Shown here piece by piece: positions 26,501-34,969 of a stretch of 64,000 bases of DNA. The DNA lies in NCBI RefSeq assembly GCF_018619475.1, contig NZ_JAHFZG010000001.1, positions 300,224 to 364,223 on the forward strand, given 5' to 3'. Each line of letters begins with the position of its first letter. Position 1 is the stretch's first letter. The notes beneath the pieces are model-generated. The model did not search any database. It was not told the origin of the DNA and saw only the letters and a list, made by a program, of their open reading frames with translations. Position numbers and translations under genes: made by a program. The stretch is from Rhodomicrobium sp. Az07. GTDB lineage: Bacteria > Pseudomonadota > Alphaproteobacteria > Rhizobiales > Rhodomicrobiaceae.

Positions 26501-27044
26501 CGACTTTGCGCTCGACGCAGAGCGCACGCGCGGGCTTGCGCCGTTCGACGCGATCCGCGAGGCGTGCCTCCTTCGCTTCCGGCCGATCATGATGACGACG
26601 GTGGCGGCGCTGCTCGGCGCGCTGCCGCTGGTGATCGGAAGCGGCCCCGGCTCGGAACTTCGCATGCCGCTCGGCGTCACCATCATCGGCGGGCTGCTCC
26701 TGTCGCAGCTTCTCACGCTCTACACCACGCCCGTGATCTACCTCGCCATGGACGGGCTGAAGCGCAGGCTCGAACGCCGTCTCGGCTTCGACGAGCCGAA
26801 CTATCCGCCGCCGGCGCTCAGACCGGAACCGGGCCTGCCGGATCCGGGACCTCGTGACCCGAAGCCGCGCGGAACGGGCGGAGGCGGAGCGGCTGGTCTG
26901 TTGCCCATCTTCGGCACACCGTCTCTTCCGATGCTGCCGCCGCGCGCCGACTGGCTTCTTCTGCCGTCGCCCGAAGGCAGCACGGCGCTCCCGTCGCCGG
27001 ACGAACCGCTCGCCCTGCCGCCGCCGGACAAGCCCGCGTCATGA
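23532..27044 (+). CDS. RND multidrug efflux permease (MdtB-like) with unusual insert and tail
   Basis: 1170 aa, longer than the usual ~1040. RND marks are present: SSTSSEGLSQITMRF, FVVDDAIVMIENV with its Asp residues in TM4, and GIVKKNAIIMIDFAL. It would drive proton-coupled efflux as a heteromer with the next protein, like MdtB/MdtC. Two oddities stand out: a Ser/Thr/Asn/Ala-rich insert of about 40 residues near residue 805-840 in the second porter domain, and a ~80-residue Pro-rich C-terminal tail after the last membrane segment. Starts and ends overlap neighbours by 4 bp. Confidence 0.95.
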   Translation: MSGPTMEEPGGGGAQGPDAAGADTYSSISAPFIARPIATSLLAVAIFLASLLAYSLLPISSLPQVDFPVIQVTTRLPGTNADTMARLVTAPLERQLGQIPSLENMSSTSSEGLSQITMRFMLNRDINAAGQDVQSAISAAGGSLPQNLPYPPVYAKVNPSDPPIVTIALTSQSVSLERLSDFADTLLAPRLSQVAGVGRVTVQGNIRPAIRIQANPLQLASLGIALETVRSAIATANVTGSKGLISGPEKSFIVGANDQLETAGAYEEVVVAYRNQAPVLLRDVATVVAGLENERVAARYNGTPAVVIDVQRQPSANIVGTVDDLKTVLPKLVDALPAGVKLDIVADRTGTIRASVEEVQFTLVLSVALVIMVVLLFLRTLSATIVAGITLPLSLMAAFAVMYYAGFSLNNLSLMALTIATGFVVDDAIVMIENVMRYIEKGEKPLVAAYKGAGEIGFTIVSLTLSLIAVFIPLLFMEGIVGRLFREFALTLTAAVLTSMVVALTLTPMMAARLLRAPRHGEAAPWYSRAFEAPFNALLAVYRVTLDWALNARRFMLLVAAATFVLTVVLYIAIPKGFLPDQDTGFLTAETVAAPGVSFERINALQAEVERIIARDPDVLGVVSVIGVGTTNATPNAAHLALTLKPKTERTATATEILQRLTEATADFPGLRTTFQIVQDIQIGTTRSRTQYQYVIVGLDREGFSGWAKKLETELQRDRRLIHVASDLQEDGNAVLIKTDRVIAGRLGVTMQALNDTLYDAFGQRQISTIYGQSNQYRVVLEVDPAFQTDAAALGAIYVPGTAISSSTSGNASTGNATASGSTNSSITAKAASGTGVGSQVPLSSFSVIERATAPLSVNHVQQYPAATISFDVAPGFSLDAAVQAVTDAQSRIALPSSIAGSYTGAAAEFNASLANQPLLILAAIVTIYIILGVLYESFIHPFTILTTLPSAGIGALLALEILGMEFSFIALIGIILLMGIVKKNAIIMIDFALDAERTRGLAPFDAIREACLLRFRPIMMTTVAALLGALPLVIGSGPGSELRMPLGVTIIGGLLLSQLLTLYTTPVIYLAMDGLKRRLERRLGFDEPNYPPPALRPEPGLPDPGPRDPKPRGTGGGGAAGLLPIFGTPSLPMLPPRADWLLLPSPEGSTALPSPDEPLALPPPDKPAS

Positions 27045-30000
27045 ATATTTCCGCGCTCTTCATTCGGCGGCCGGTCGGCACGATCCTTCTTTCGATCGGA
27101 CTGTTCCTTGCGGGCATCGTGGCCTATTCAGCGCTGCCGGTGGCGAGCCTGCCGAATGTCGACATGCCCGCCGTGCGCGTCAGTGCTTCGCTTCCGGGCG
27201 CGGACCCTGAAACCGTCGCCGCCACAATCGCGGCCCCGCTTGAGCGCCGGATCGGCGAAATCGCGGGCGTGAAGGAACTCACCTCGACGAGCGCGCTCGG
27301 CTCGACCAGCATCCAGGTGCAGTTCGACCTGTCCCGCAACGCCGACGACGCCGCGCGCGACGTGCAGGCAGCCATCAACGCCGCGCAATCCGACCTGCCG
27401 TCCACGCTGTCGCGGCGCCCGACGATCCGAAAGGCGAACGCATCCGCTGCTCCCATCATGATCATGGCGATGACTTCGCCCGTCAGGCGGCCGACCGACC
27501 TCTACGACCTCGGCGATCTCATCGCCTCCACCCGCATCAGTCAGGTGAGCGGGATCGCGGAGGTGATGATCGGCGGCGCACAGACGCCCGCCGTGCGCGT
27601 CGTGACCGATCCCGGCGCTCTGAAGTCGCGCGGGCTTTCCGCCGAGGACGTGCGCACCGCCATCACGCAGGCGAATTCGCTCGTGCCCATCGGCGTTCTC
27701 GACGGCGCGGAAAAATCGACCATCGTCACCGTGAACGGGCAACTTTCGAAGGCCGCCGACTACGAGCCCCTTGTCGTCAAGGTGCGAAACGGCGACGTGG
27801 TCCGCATCGGGGACGTTGCGCAGGTTTCGGACAGCACGAGCAACCGACTGTCGGCCGGGTTCTTCAACCGCGAGAACGCGGTGATCCTCATCATCTTCAA
27901 GACGTCCGATGCGAACGTCATCGAGACGATCGACAACGTCTATGCGCTCCTGCCGGAATTGCAGCGGCTGCTCCCCGCCGACGTGAAGCTGACCGTTCTG
28001 AACGACCGCACGAAGACCATCCGGGCGAGCATTGCCGACATCCAGCATACGCTGATCGTTTGCGTGGCGCTCGTGATGCTCGTCGTGCTGATCTTCCTGC
28101 GCCGCACCGTGCCGACGCTTGCGGCGGGCGCGGCTGTGCCGCTTTCGCTTGCCGGCACGCTCGCGCTCATGTGGGCTTCGGGCTACAGCCTCAACAACAT
28201 CTCGCTTCTCGCCCTTACGATCTCGGTCGGCTTCGTGGTGGACGACGCCATCGTCGTGATCGAGAATTGCTACCGGAACATGGAAGCGGGCATGAAACCG
28301 ATGCAGGCCGCCCTTGTCGGCTCGCGGCAGATCGGCTTCACCATCGTATCGATCTCGTTGTCGCTGATCGCCGCCTTCATTCCGCTCCTGTTCATAGGCG
28401 GCATGATCGGGCGGCTGTTCGGCGAATTCGCCTGGACGCTCACCTACGCCATTCTGATATCCGCCATCGTCTCGCTCACGCTCACGCCGATGGTCTGCGC
28501 GCGCTTCATCCGCCGCCTGCCGCGTCCGCGCGAGACGTGGCTCGACCGACGCGTGGAGCCGTTCTTCGAATGGCTTCTTGCCCGCTACGAGCGCACGCTG
28601 ACATATGGGCTGCGCCATCGCTGGCTGATGCTCGTGGTGACGTTTGCCTCGCTCGCCTTCACGGTCCAGCTTTTCGTGGTGATCCCCAAGGGCCTTATCC
28701 CGCGCGGCGACACCGGGCTCATCATGGGCTTCGCGCGGGCGTCTCCCGAATCGTCGTTCGAAGCGGTGAGAGATATTCAGGAGCAGTTAACGGCCATCCT
28801 CACGCAAGACCCGGCCATCGAGGGCGTGGCGTCGTCCATCGGCACGGGCGGCGGCCCCGGATCAAGCCAGAGCAACGAAGCGCGGTTTTTCGTGTCGCTG
28901 AAACCGATCGGCGAGCGCAAGGACTCCGCGATGGCGGTGATCGCGCGGTTACGCCCGAAATTTGCCGCGATAAAAGGCGTCGACATCTTCATGTTCCCCG
29001 GACAGGAGATCATGTTCGGCGGCCGGCAGTCGCGCTCGCAATATCAGGTGACGCTCTGGGGGCCCGACCTCCGGGAAATCGCCGAGTGGCTGCCAAAGGC
29101 GCAAGCCGCGATGAAAGCGATCCCCGGCGTGATCGACGTCAATTCGGACCGCGAGAAAGGCGGCCCGCAGGTCACGGTGACCATCGACCGCGTGAAGGCG
29201 GCCAAGTTCGGCGTTTCGGTCGCCGACGTGAATTCGGCCTTGAACAACGCGTTCTCGCAGCGCGCCGTCTCCACGGTCTACAGCCTGCGTAATCAGTATA
29301 ATGTCGTTCTCGAAGCCGATCCCGCGATCCAGACCAGCCTTCAGGGCCTCGACAGCATCTATGTCAAGGGAAGCGCGAGCCAGCAGGTGCCGCTTTCCGC
29401 CGTCGCGACCATAATGATGGGCCAAACGCCGCTTTCTGTGCGCCACACCGGTCAGTTTCCTTCGGCGACGATCAGCTTCAACCTTTCGCCGGGCGTGGCG
29501 CTCGGCCCCGTAATCCCGCAAATCCTTGAGGCCGGGCGCGATCTCGGCTTGCCGGAGCAGCTTCATTTCGAGCTTTCCGGCGAGACGCTCGCCCAGCAGC
29601 AGCAGAGTTCCTCGACGCTGCTGCTGATCCTGGCGGCGCTCGTCACGGTCTATATCGTGCTCGGCATCCTCTATGAAGACCTCGTGCATCCGCTGACGAT
29701 CCTGTCGACGCTGCCGTCGGCGGGTTTCGGCGCCCTCCTCGTGATGCACGCTGCGGGCGAGACGCTGTCGGTCATCTCGCTGATCGGCATCATCCTGCTC
29801 ATCGGCCTTGTGAAGAAGAACGGCATCATGCTGGTGGACTTCGCGCTCGACGCGGAGCGCAGGCTCGGCCTGTCGAGCGAGGACGCGATCCGCCGCGCTT
29901 GCATCGCGCGTTTCCGGCCGATCCTGATGACGACGCTCGCGGCGATGTTCGGCGCGCTGCCGCTCGTATTCGCGTCGGGGCCGGGCTCGGAGCTTCGCAC

Positions 30001-30148
30001 GCCGCTCGGGCTGACCATCGTGGGCGGTCTCGCCGTCTCGCAGCTTCTCACGATCTACACGACGCCCGTGATCTACCTCTGGCTCGACAAGCTGCGCTGG
30101 CGGAAGCGGCGCGCGGCACGCGAGGCGAAGGAACGCGCTATCGCTTGA
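27041..30148 (+). CDS. RND multidrug efflux permease (MdtC-like)
   Basis: 1035 aa, the family's normal size. It has LTSTSALGSTSIQVQFDL, GFVVDDAIVVIENCYRN (TM4 proton-relay Asp pair) and GLVKKNGIMLVDFALDAE. It pairs with the protein encoded just upstream, sharing an ATGA overlap. Together with the NodT-type channel and HlyD-type adaptor it forms a tripartite pump of the MdtABC class; the substrates cannot be read from sequence. No local regulator gene is present, so control is probably elsewhere. Confidence 0.95.
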   Translation: MNISALFIRRPVGTILLSIGLFLAGIVAYSALPVASLPNVDMPAVRVSASLPGADPETVAATIAAPLERRIGEIAGVKELTSTSALGSTSIQVQFDLSRNADDAARDVQAAINAAQSDLPSTLSRRPTIRKANASAAPIMIMAMTSPVRRPTDLYDLGDLIASTRISQVSGIAEVMIGGAQTPAVRVVTDPGALKSRGLSAEDVRTAITQANSLVPIGVLDGAEKSTIVTVNGQLSKAADYEPLVVKVRNGDVVRIGDVAQVSDSTSNRLSAGFFNRENAVILIIFKTSDANVIETIDNVYALLPELQRLLPADVKLTVLNDRTKTIRASIADIQHTLIVCVALVMLVVLIFLRRTVPTLAAGAAVPLSLAGTLALMWASGYSLNNISLLALTISVGFVVDDAIVVIENCYRNMEAGMKPMQAALVGSRQIGFTIVSISLSLIAAFIPLLFIGGMIGRLFGEFAWTLTYAILISAIVSLTLTPMVCARFIRRLPRPRETWLDRRVEPFFEWLLARYERTLTYGLRHRWLMLVVTFASLAFTVQLFVVIPKGLIPRGDTGLIMGFARASPESSFEAVRDIQEQLTAILTQDPAIEGVASSIGTGGGPGSSQSNEARFFVSLKPIGERKDSAMAVIARLRPKFAAIKGVDIFMFPGQEIMFGGRQSRSQYQVTLWGPDLREIAEWLPKAQAAMKAIPGVIDVNSDREKGGPQVTVTIDRVKAAKFGVSVADVNSALNNAFSQRAVSTVYSLRNQYNVVLEADPAIQTSLQGLDSIYVKGSASQQVPLSAVATIMMGQTPLSVRHTGQFPSATISFNLSPGVALGPVIPQILEAGRDLGLPEQLHFELSGETLAQQQQSSSTLLLILAALVTVYIVLGILYEDLVHPLTILSTLPSAGFGALLVMHAAGETLSVISLIGIILLIGLVKKNGIMLVDFALDAERRLGLSSEDAIRRACIARFRPILMTTLAAMFGALPLVFASGPGSELRTPLGLTIVGGLAVSQLLTIYTTPVIYLWLDKLRWRKRRAAREAKERAIA

Positions 30149-30230
30149 TCGCTTTCTGCAACGCAATAACCAAAGCCATTTATTGCTCTTTGAGGCACCT
30201 ATAGGCCAGGCGGCGGCAACTCCGCGCGAG

Positions 30231-31256
30231 CTATTCCGTCGCCGACTCCGGGTCATTCAGGAACTGCTTCAGCCGCTCCGAACGGGGCAGCGCGACGGTG
30301 GCGTTTTTCGGCGGGATCGGGCTTTCGAACCACTTCGCGTAAAGCGTTTCGTATGCGCCGGACCTGACCGCGTCGAGGATGGCGGCGTCGACAACCTGCT
30401 TCAGCGGCTCGTCCTTCGGCAGCACGAAGGCGTAAGCTGCGCCCGGTTGCCCGCTGTTCAGGAACAGGAAGCCGTCCGGCGATTTCGCCCCCGCCTTCAG
30501 GCCCGCGAGCACTGCGTCGTCGTCGAGATAGGCGGCCGCCGCGCCCGTCTCCACGAGCTTGAATGCCTCGGCTGGCGTCTTCGCGTACACGATGGAGATG
30601 CCGAGATAGCGCTCGACGCTCTGGCCGAGAATGTAGGGCAGGCCGGGCGAGCCTTGCGGAAGCACGACGGTCTTGCCTTTCAGGTCGTCGATGGCTGAGG
30701 GCGTCTTGTAATCCGCGCGGCGGCGGCGAAAGCCTTCCGGTTCGGGGCGCAGCTTCGACGGGACGAGAAAGCGAAGTTCGGACACGTACACGGGTTCGGA
30801 AAGCGCGCTCGCTTCGCCAAGGGCTACCGTGTCGGGCGTGGCGGCGCAATCGATGTCGATGTCGCCGTTCGCGGCGAGCGCGGCCTGATCGGCGTCGCTT
30901 GTCGCTCGCCAAACGATTGTCAACTCGGGAAGCGCCAGCCTTTGCTTCATCCGGTCGGCCACGAGGGCGCACAGGTCGACCGCGAACCCGGCGGCTTTCT
31001 CGTCCGCTGCGTATGAAAACGGCACGGCCGCCTCGCGGTAGCCGAGCGTGATCGCGCCGGTTGCCTTGATCTTGTCGAGACCGCGCCTTTCCGCGATCGT
31101 TGCATGCGTTTCGGCGTCCTCGTCCTTGGCCGTGGTCGCTTCGGGGTTTTCGACAGCGGCAGGTTCTGCCGGGGCCGGCGCATCCTCCGCCCTTGCGGCC
31201 GTTCCGGCGATACCCAGCAGACAAAGCGCGGCGAAAAGCTGGTGAGGTTTCGTCAT
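30231..31256 (-). CDS. Family 3 extracellular solute-binding protein (amino-acid type)
   Basis: 341 aa with a signal peptide (ends AARAED), then an acidic Ala/Pro/Glu linker and the SBP_bac_3 fold: GAITLGYREAAVPFSYA, FAVDLCALVADRM, and the late KDEPLKQVVDAAI with GAYETLYAKWFE. It would bind an amino acid such as glutamate or aspartate in the periplasm. A strong ribosome site (GGGAGGG) precedes ATG 31256. No permease or ATPase genes are adjacent, so it is an orphan in this window. Confidence 0.88.
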   Translation of the reverse strand: MTKPHQLFAALCLLGIAGTAARAEDAPAPAEPAAVENPEATTAKDEDAETHATIAERRGLDKIKATGAITLGYREAAVPFSYAADEKAAGFAVDLCALVADRMKQRLALPELTIVWRATSDADQAALAANGDIDIDCAATPDTVALGEASALSEPVYVSELRFLVPSKLRPEPEGFRRRRADYKTPSAIDDLKGKTVVLPQGSPGLPYILGQSVERYLGISIVYAKTPAEAFKLVETGAAAAYLDDDAVLAGLKAGAKSPDGFLFLNSGQPGAAYAFVLPKDEPLKQVVDAAILDAVRSGAYETLYAKWFESPIPPKNATVALPRSERLKQFLNDPESATE

Positions 31257-31374
31257 GGCTTGCCCTCCCGGAGATCAAGGATCTTGTTCGAAGTCGGCGC
31301 GACTTTGACAGGAAAGGGGAAATTTTCTGTTTCCCGCACGCGGCGATTGAGGAAAGCGGGTGCGCTGCTCTTCC

Positions 31375-32238
31375 TCAAATCACGTAAGTAAACGCCTCGT
31401 AGGTGCCGAGTGCGAGATGCTGGTCCATGCTTTGGGCCGGGTTGGTCGATCCCGTACCTTCGATGATCCGCGCGGGAACGCCCACAGCCGTGCAACGCTC
31501 GGGCACGCTCTGCGTCACCAGGGAACCCGACGCGATCTTCGAATAGGCACCGATTTCGATGTCGCCAAGGACGATTGCGCCCGCGCCAATCAGTACGCCC
31601 GTGCGGACCGCGGGGTGGCGTTCGGTCTTCTCTATGCCGCTGCCGCCGAGCGTAACGCCGTGCAGGATCGACACATCGTCCTCGATCACCACCGTCTCGC
31701 CCGCAACGAAGCCCGTCGCATGGTCGAGGAAGAGGCCGCGCCCAAGCCGCGCGCCGGGGTGAATGTCCGTCTGGAAAACCTCCGAGGATCGGCTTTGCAG
31801 GTAGCGGGCGAAATCGGGTTTGCCGTTGTCCCACATCCAGTGGGCCAGGCGGTGAGTCTGGATTGCCGCGTAGCCCTTGAAGAAAAGGAACGGTTCCAGA
31901 AGTCGACCGGAGGCGGGGTCGCGTTCGATCACGGCCTTCAGATCCGCGCGTCCTGCCGCGCCTATGGTCGGGTCGGCGTCTGCGGCTGCCCGGAACTGCG
32001 CGCGTAGTGTTGGCGCCGCAATCGCGTTGTTGCCGATCCGGCCCACGAGCGTCTCGATGAGGGCGCTTTCGAATGTGGCCGCACCGAGGATGGCGTCGTA
32101 AAGGGGGGCAAGCGCCGCTTCGCCGCTGCGAGCCTGTTCGGCCTCGGACTGAAGTACGGTCCACACGGCATCGTCCGCCGGAACCGGAGCGCCAGTGCGA
32201 AGAATGGCCGAAGCTTTTTCGTTGAGCGGAGCGTTCAA
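31375..32238 (-). CDS. cysE: Serine O-acetyltransferase
   Basis: 287 aa. The N-terminal helical domain includes FLFFKGYAAIQTHRLAHW. The left-handed beta-helix carries the hexapeptide repeats and the conserved DIHPGARLGRGLFLDHATG, GETVVIEDDVSILHGVTLGG and GAGAIVLGDIEIGAYSKIASGS. It makes O-acetylserine from serine and acetyl-CoA, the first step of cysteine synthesis. The long C-terminal tail after the helix is where feedback inhibition by cysteine acts in the family. It stands alone, divergent from the SDR gene. Confidence 0.95.
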   Translation of the reverse strand: MNAPLNEKASAILRTGAPVPADDAVWTVLQSEAEQARSGEAALAPLYDAILGAATFESALIETLVGRIGNNAIAAPTLRAQFRAAADADPTIGAAGRADLKAVIERDPASGRLLEPFLFFKGYAAIQTHRLAHWMWDNGKPDFARYLQSRSSEVFQTDIHPGARLGRGLFLDHATGFVAGETVVIEDDVSILHGVTLGGSGIEKTERHPAVRTGVLIGAGAIVLGDIEIGAYSKIASGSLVTQSVPERCTAVGVPARIIEGTGSTNPAQSMDQHLALGTYEAFTYVI

Positions 32239-32489
32239 GAAGCACCTATGCTTTTCCTTGCGGATGGCATTATAACCGGCACGATGCTATCAAGGGAATA
32301 ATTGTTTATCACGAAGCGGAAATAGGCTAATGTTTAGGAACATATGCTGCATAATTCTGGAACAGAAGAAATATATGCTACATTTGCACGTCGATCAAAA
32401 ATCGCTTTCGTTTGAAACAGGGTCGCAGCCAGAATTAGGAGATCCCGTCAATCGGGCCGTCGCAGCCGGGAAGGCGAGAGGAATACGAT

Positions 32490-33329
32490 ATGGAGAATGT
32501 TCGCGGGCGAACCGTACTTGTCACCGGCGCTTCTGCGGGCATCGGCAGGGCGTTCGCCAAGGTGTTCGCGGCGAAGGGGTGGAATGTGATCCTGACCGCG
32601 CGCCGTCTCGACCGGCTCGAAGCGCTCGCCGCCGAGATCGAGGCGAAATACAAGGTCGGCGCCATCGCCATCGAGCAGGATCTCGCCGCCCCCGACAGCG
32701 TGGAGAAACTCATCGCCGCGATCAGCGACCGGCGCGTGCTGACGGTGGACGGGCTCGTGAACAACGCCGGATTCAGCATTCCCGGCCATTACGCGAAGAC
32801 GACATGGGCCGATCAGGACCGCTTTCTTCGCGTCATGGTCACGGTGCCGTGCGAACTCGCGCATGTTCTGCTTCCGCCGATGGTGCAACGGCGCTTCGGA
32901 CGCATCGTCAACGTCGCGTCGGTGGCCGGGCTGATCCCCGGTTCGGCGGGGCACACGCTTTACGGCGCGTCGAAGGCGTTCCTCATTCGCTTCTCGGAAT
33001 CGCTCCTCCTCGAAAACCGCGATGCCAATGTGCTCACGACCGCGCTTTGCCCCGGCTTCACCCACACCGAGTTTCACGACGTGATCGGCACGCGCGACAA
33101 GGTGTCGAAATATGGCAAGGCGTGGTGGTCGACGGCGGCGGAAGTGGCGGTCGCGGGCTATGACGGCGTGATGGAAGGCAACCCCGTTGTCGTCGTCGGA
33201 CGCCGCGCGAAGCAGATTTCCGCGCTCATGAAAGTCTTGCCCGAAAGCGTCGCGCTTGGCATGGTTGGCCGTCAGTCGAAGACCTTCCGCTCGGAGGAAC
33301 CGGGCGCTTCAGAGCAAGAGCCATCATGA
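32490..33329 (+). CDS. Short-chain dehydrogenase/reductase, SDR family
   Basis: 279 aa. The Rossmann motif is TGASAGIGR. NNAG is present, and the catalytic Ser, Tyr and Lys can be placed in NVASVAGLIPGSAGHTLYGASKAF. It is an NAD(P)-dependent oxidoreductase; the substrate is unknown. The C-terminal extension (KVLPESVALGMVGRQ) matches a group of SDRs acting on hydrophobic substrates. It overlaps the kdsB-like gene by 4 bp, so the two are translationally coupled. Confidence 0.9.
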   Translation: MENVRGRTVLVTGASAGIGRAFAKVFAAKGWNVILTARRLDRLEALAAEIEAKYKVGAIAIEQDLAAPDSVEKLIAAISDRRVLTVDGLVNNAGFSIPGHYAKTTWADQDRFLRVMVTVPCELAHVLLPPMVQRRFGRIVNVASVAGLIPGSAGHTLYGASKAFLIRFSESLLLENRDANVLTTALCPGFTHTEFHDVIGTRDKVSKYGKAWWSTAAEVAVAGYDGVMEGNPVVVVGRRAKQISALMKVLPESVALGMVGRQSKTFRSEEPGASEQEPS

Positions 33330-34114
33330 CCGCCGCCATCGTCATTCCGGCGCGATACGCGTCCACGCGTTTCCCCGGCAAACCGCTGTGCCTCCTTTCC
33401 GGCGTATCCATGCTTGAGCGCGTCTGGCGCATAGCGTCGAGCGTGAAACAGGCGTCGCGCGTGGTCATCGCCACCGACGACGAACGCATCCGCGATCATG
33501 CGCTGGCTTTCGGCGCGGAGGTCGCGCTCACCTCGCCCGACTGCGCGAACGGCACGGAGCGCGTGCATGAGGCAGTCGGCCGCGCGCATATCCGCGAGGA
33601 CATCATCCTGAACCTTCAGGGTGATGCGCCGCTGACACCGCCTTGGGTGCTGGAAGCCATGATCGACGAGATGATCATAGACCCGGCGCCGGAAATCGTG
33701 ACGCCAGCCGTGCGCCTCCAGGGTCCGGCGCTCGCGGAATTTCTCGCCCACAAGCAAGAGCGCCCTGCGAGCGGCACCACCGTCACATTCAACTTGCGCC
33801 GCAACGCGCTCTACTTCTCGAAAGCCGTGATACCGCATATCCGCAGCGAAGGGCATGCCTGGATCTACCGGCACATCGGTCTGTACGGGTACCGGAAGAC
33901 CGCGCTCTCTCGCTATGTGGCGCTCGCGCCGACGCCGCTCGAACAGACCGAAGGGCTGGAGCAACTCCGCGCGCTCGAAAACGGCATGACGGTGCGCATC
34001 GCCGTGGTGAACTATCGCGGGCGCACGCACTCATCCATCGACGCGCCGGGCGATGTGCCTGTCGCAGAGGCGATCATCGCGCGCGAGGGTGAACTGATCG
34101 ACGGGCTTCGCTGA
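33326..34114 (+). CDS. kdsB: 3-deoxy-manno-octulosonate cytidylyltransferase (KdsB family)
   Basis: 262 aa. The N-terminal nucleotide-binding loop is IPARYASTRFPGKPL. ATDDERI, SPDCANGTERV and ILNLQGDAPLTPPWV follow, the last with a Asp-Ala where most KdsB have Asp-Glu. IYRHIGLYGYRKTAL and the LEQLRALENG motif are intact. It activates Kdo as CMP-Kdo for lipid A assembly. Coupling with an SDR gene rather than kdsA or lpxK, and the altered motif, leave room for a related sugar acid, so the symbol is provisional. Confidence 0.85.
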   Translation: MTAAIVIPARYASTRFPGKPLCLLSGVSMLERVWRIASSVKQASRVVIATDDERIRDHALAFGAEVALTSPDCANGTERVHEAVGRAHIREDIILNLQGDAPLTPPWVLEAMIDEMIIDPAPEIVTPAVRLQGPALAEFLAHKQERPASGTTVTFNLRRNALYFSKAVIPHIRSEGHAWIYRHIGLYGYRKTALSRYVALAPTPLEQTEGLEQLRALENGMTVRIAVVNYRGRTHSSIDAPGDVPVAEAIIAREGELIDGLR

Positions 34115-34184
34115 GGCGGGGCGGCTGGCCGCAGCCGATTTTTCCGCTCCCGGCTTTTCCGAAAGCGCAGCTCCTGCTAAGTTT

Positions 34185-34218
34185 GCAACGCCGCACCGCT
34201 TCGGCGGCGAGGCGTTGC
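34185..34218. other. Strong hairpin with UUCG tetraloop in front of a phosphatase-like gene
   Basis: GCAACGCC at 34185-34192 pairs with GGCGTTGC at 34211-34218. An inner stem CCGC/GCGG (34196-34199 and 34204-34207) closes on the tetraloop TTCG. No T-run follows on either strand, so it is not an intrinsic terminator. It ends 22 bp before the ATG at 34241 and could stabilise or shape the leader. Confidence 0.6.
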
Positions 34219-34240
34219 AGACATCCATAGGGCATGCGTG

Positions 34241-34891
34241 ATGCTTCTTGTTCTCGCTCGGCATGGCAACACCTTCGAGGCGGGCGAAAAGCCCGTCTGG
34301 GTTGGCGCGCGCACCGATCTGCCGCTCACCGAAAAGGGCCGGGAGCAGGCGGCCGCGCTCGGCGAAGCTTTGAAGCCGTTCGCGTCGCGCATCCGCCGCA
34401 TCGCAGCCGGTCCGCTCGCCCGCACGCGCGAGCACGCTGAAATCGCCGCCGCGACCGCTGGCTTGTCCGCTCCCGTGGACATCGACGACCGCCTGCGCGA
34501 GATCGATTACGGCGACTGGGAGGGCAAAAGCTCCGAAGAAATCGAGGCGGCAGGCGGCGCGGCGGCTCTTGCCGCGTGGAACGAGCGCGGGGTCTGGCCG
34601 ATTTCCGCCGGCTGGCTCCCCTGCACCTACGCCATCGACGCGAGGGCGTCGGCGTTGGCGGGTGAAGCCGCGCGCGATGCGACGACAGAAGACGCCGCGC
34701 TGTTCGTCACCAGCAACGGCGTGCTGCGCTATTTCCTCAAACTCGTGCCGGGCGCGTTTGAAGCCGCCGCCGCAGACGGCACCCTCAAGGTCGGGACGGG
34801 CCATGTTTGCGCGCTGTGGCTCGATGGCGACGCGTGGCGCATCGTGCTTTGGAACGCGAAGCCGGGGGAGCTTGCTTCCGTTGCACATTGA
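34241..34891 (+). CDS. Histidine-phosphatase-superfamily protein lacking the second catalytic His
   Basis: About 216 aa. The N-terminus LVLARHGNTFEAGEKPVWVG contains the RHG motif, and ETD-type residues appear in LREIDYGDWEGKSSEEI (phosphoglycerate-mutase-like). In active members a second His lies in a xSHGG motif; here that block reads FVTSNGVLRYF, so Asn replaces His. It may be a weak or non-catalytic member, or use another residue. The start is ATG 34241 (GTG 34238 just before it). A UUCG hairpin lies directly upstream. Confidence 0.8.
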   Translation: MLLVLARHGNTFEAGEKPVWVGARTDLPLTEKGREQAAALGEALKPFASRIRRIAAGPLARTREHAEIAAATAGLSAPVDIDDRLREIDYGDWEGKSSEEIEAAGGAAALAAWNERGVWPISAGWLPCTYAIDARASALAGEAARDATTEDAALFVTSNGVLRYFLKLVPGAFEAAAADGTLKVGTGHVCALWLDGDAWRIVLWNAKPGELASVAH

Positions 34892-34969
34892 TGCTCTCCG
34901 GTAAAGAGCCGGAAGAGCATGTCGACTCCATCTTTCGCGGCGCTTGTATCAGAGCGAACGGTCCACCGT

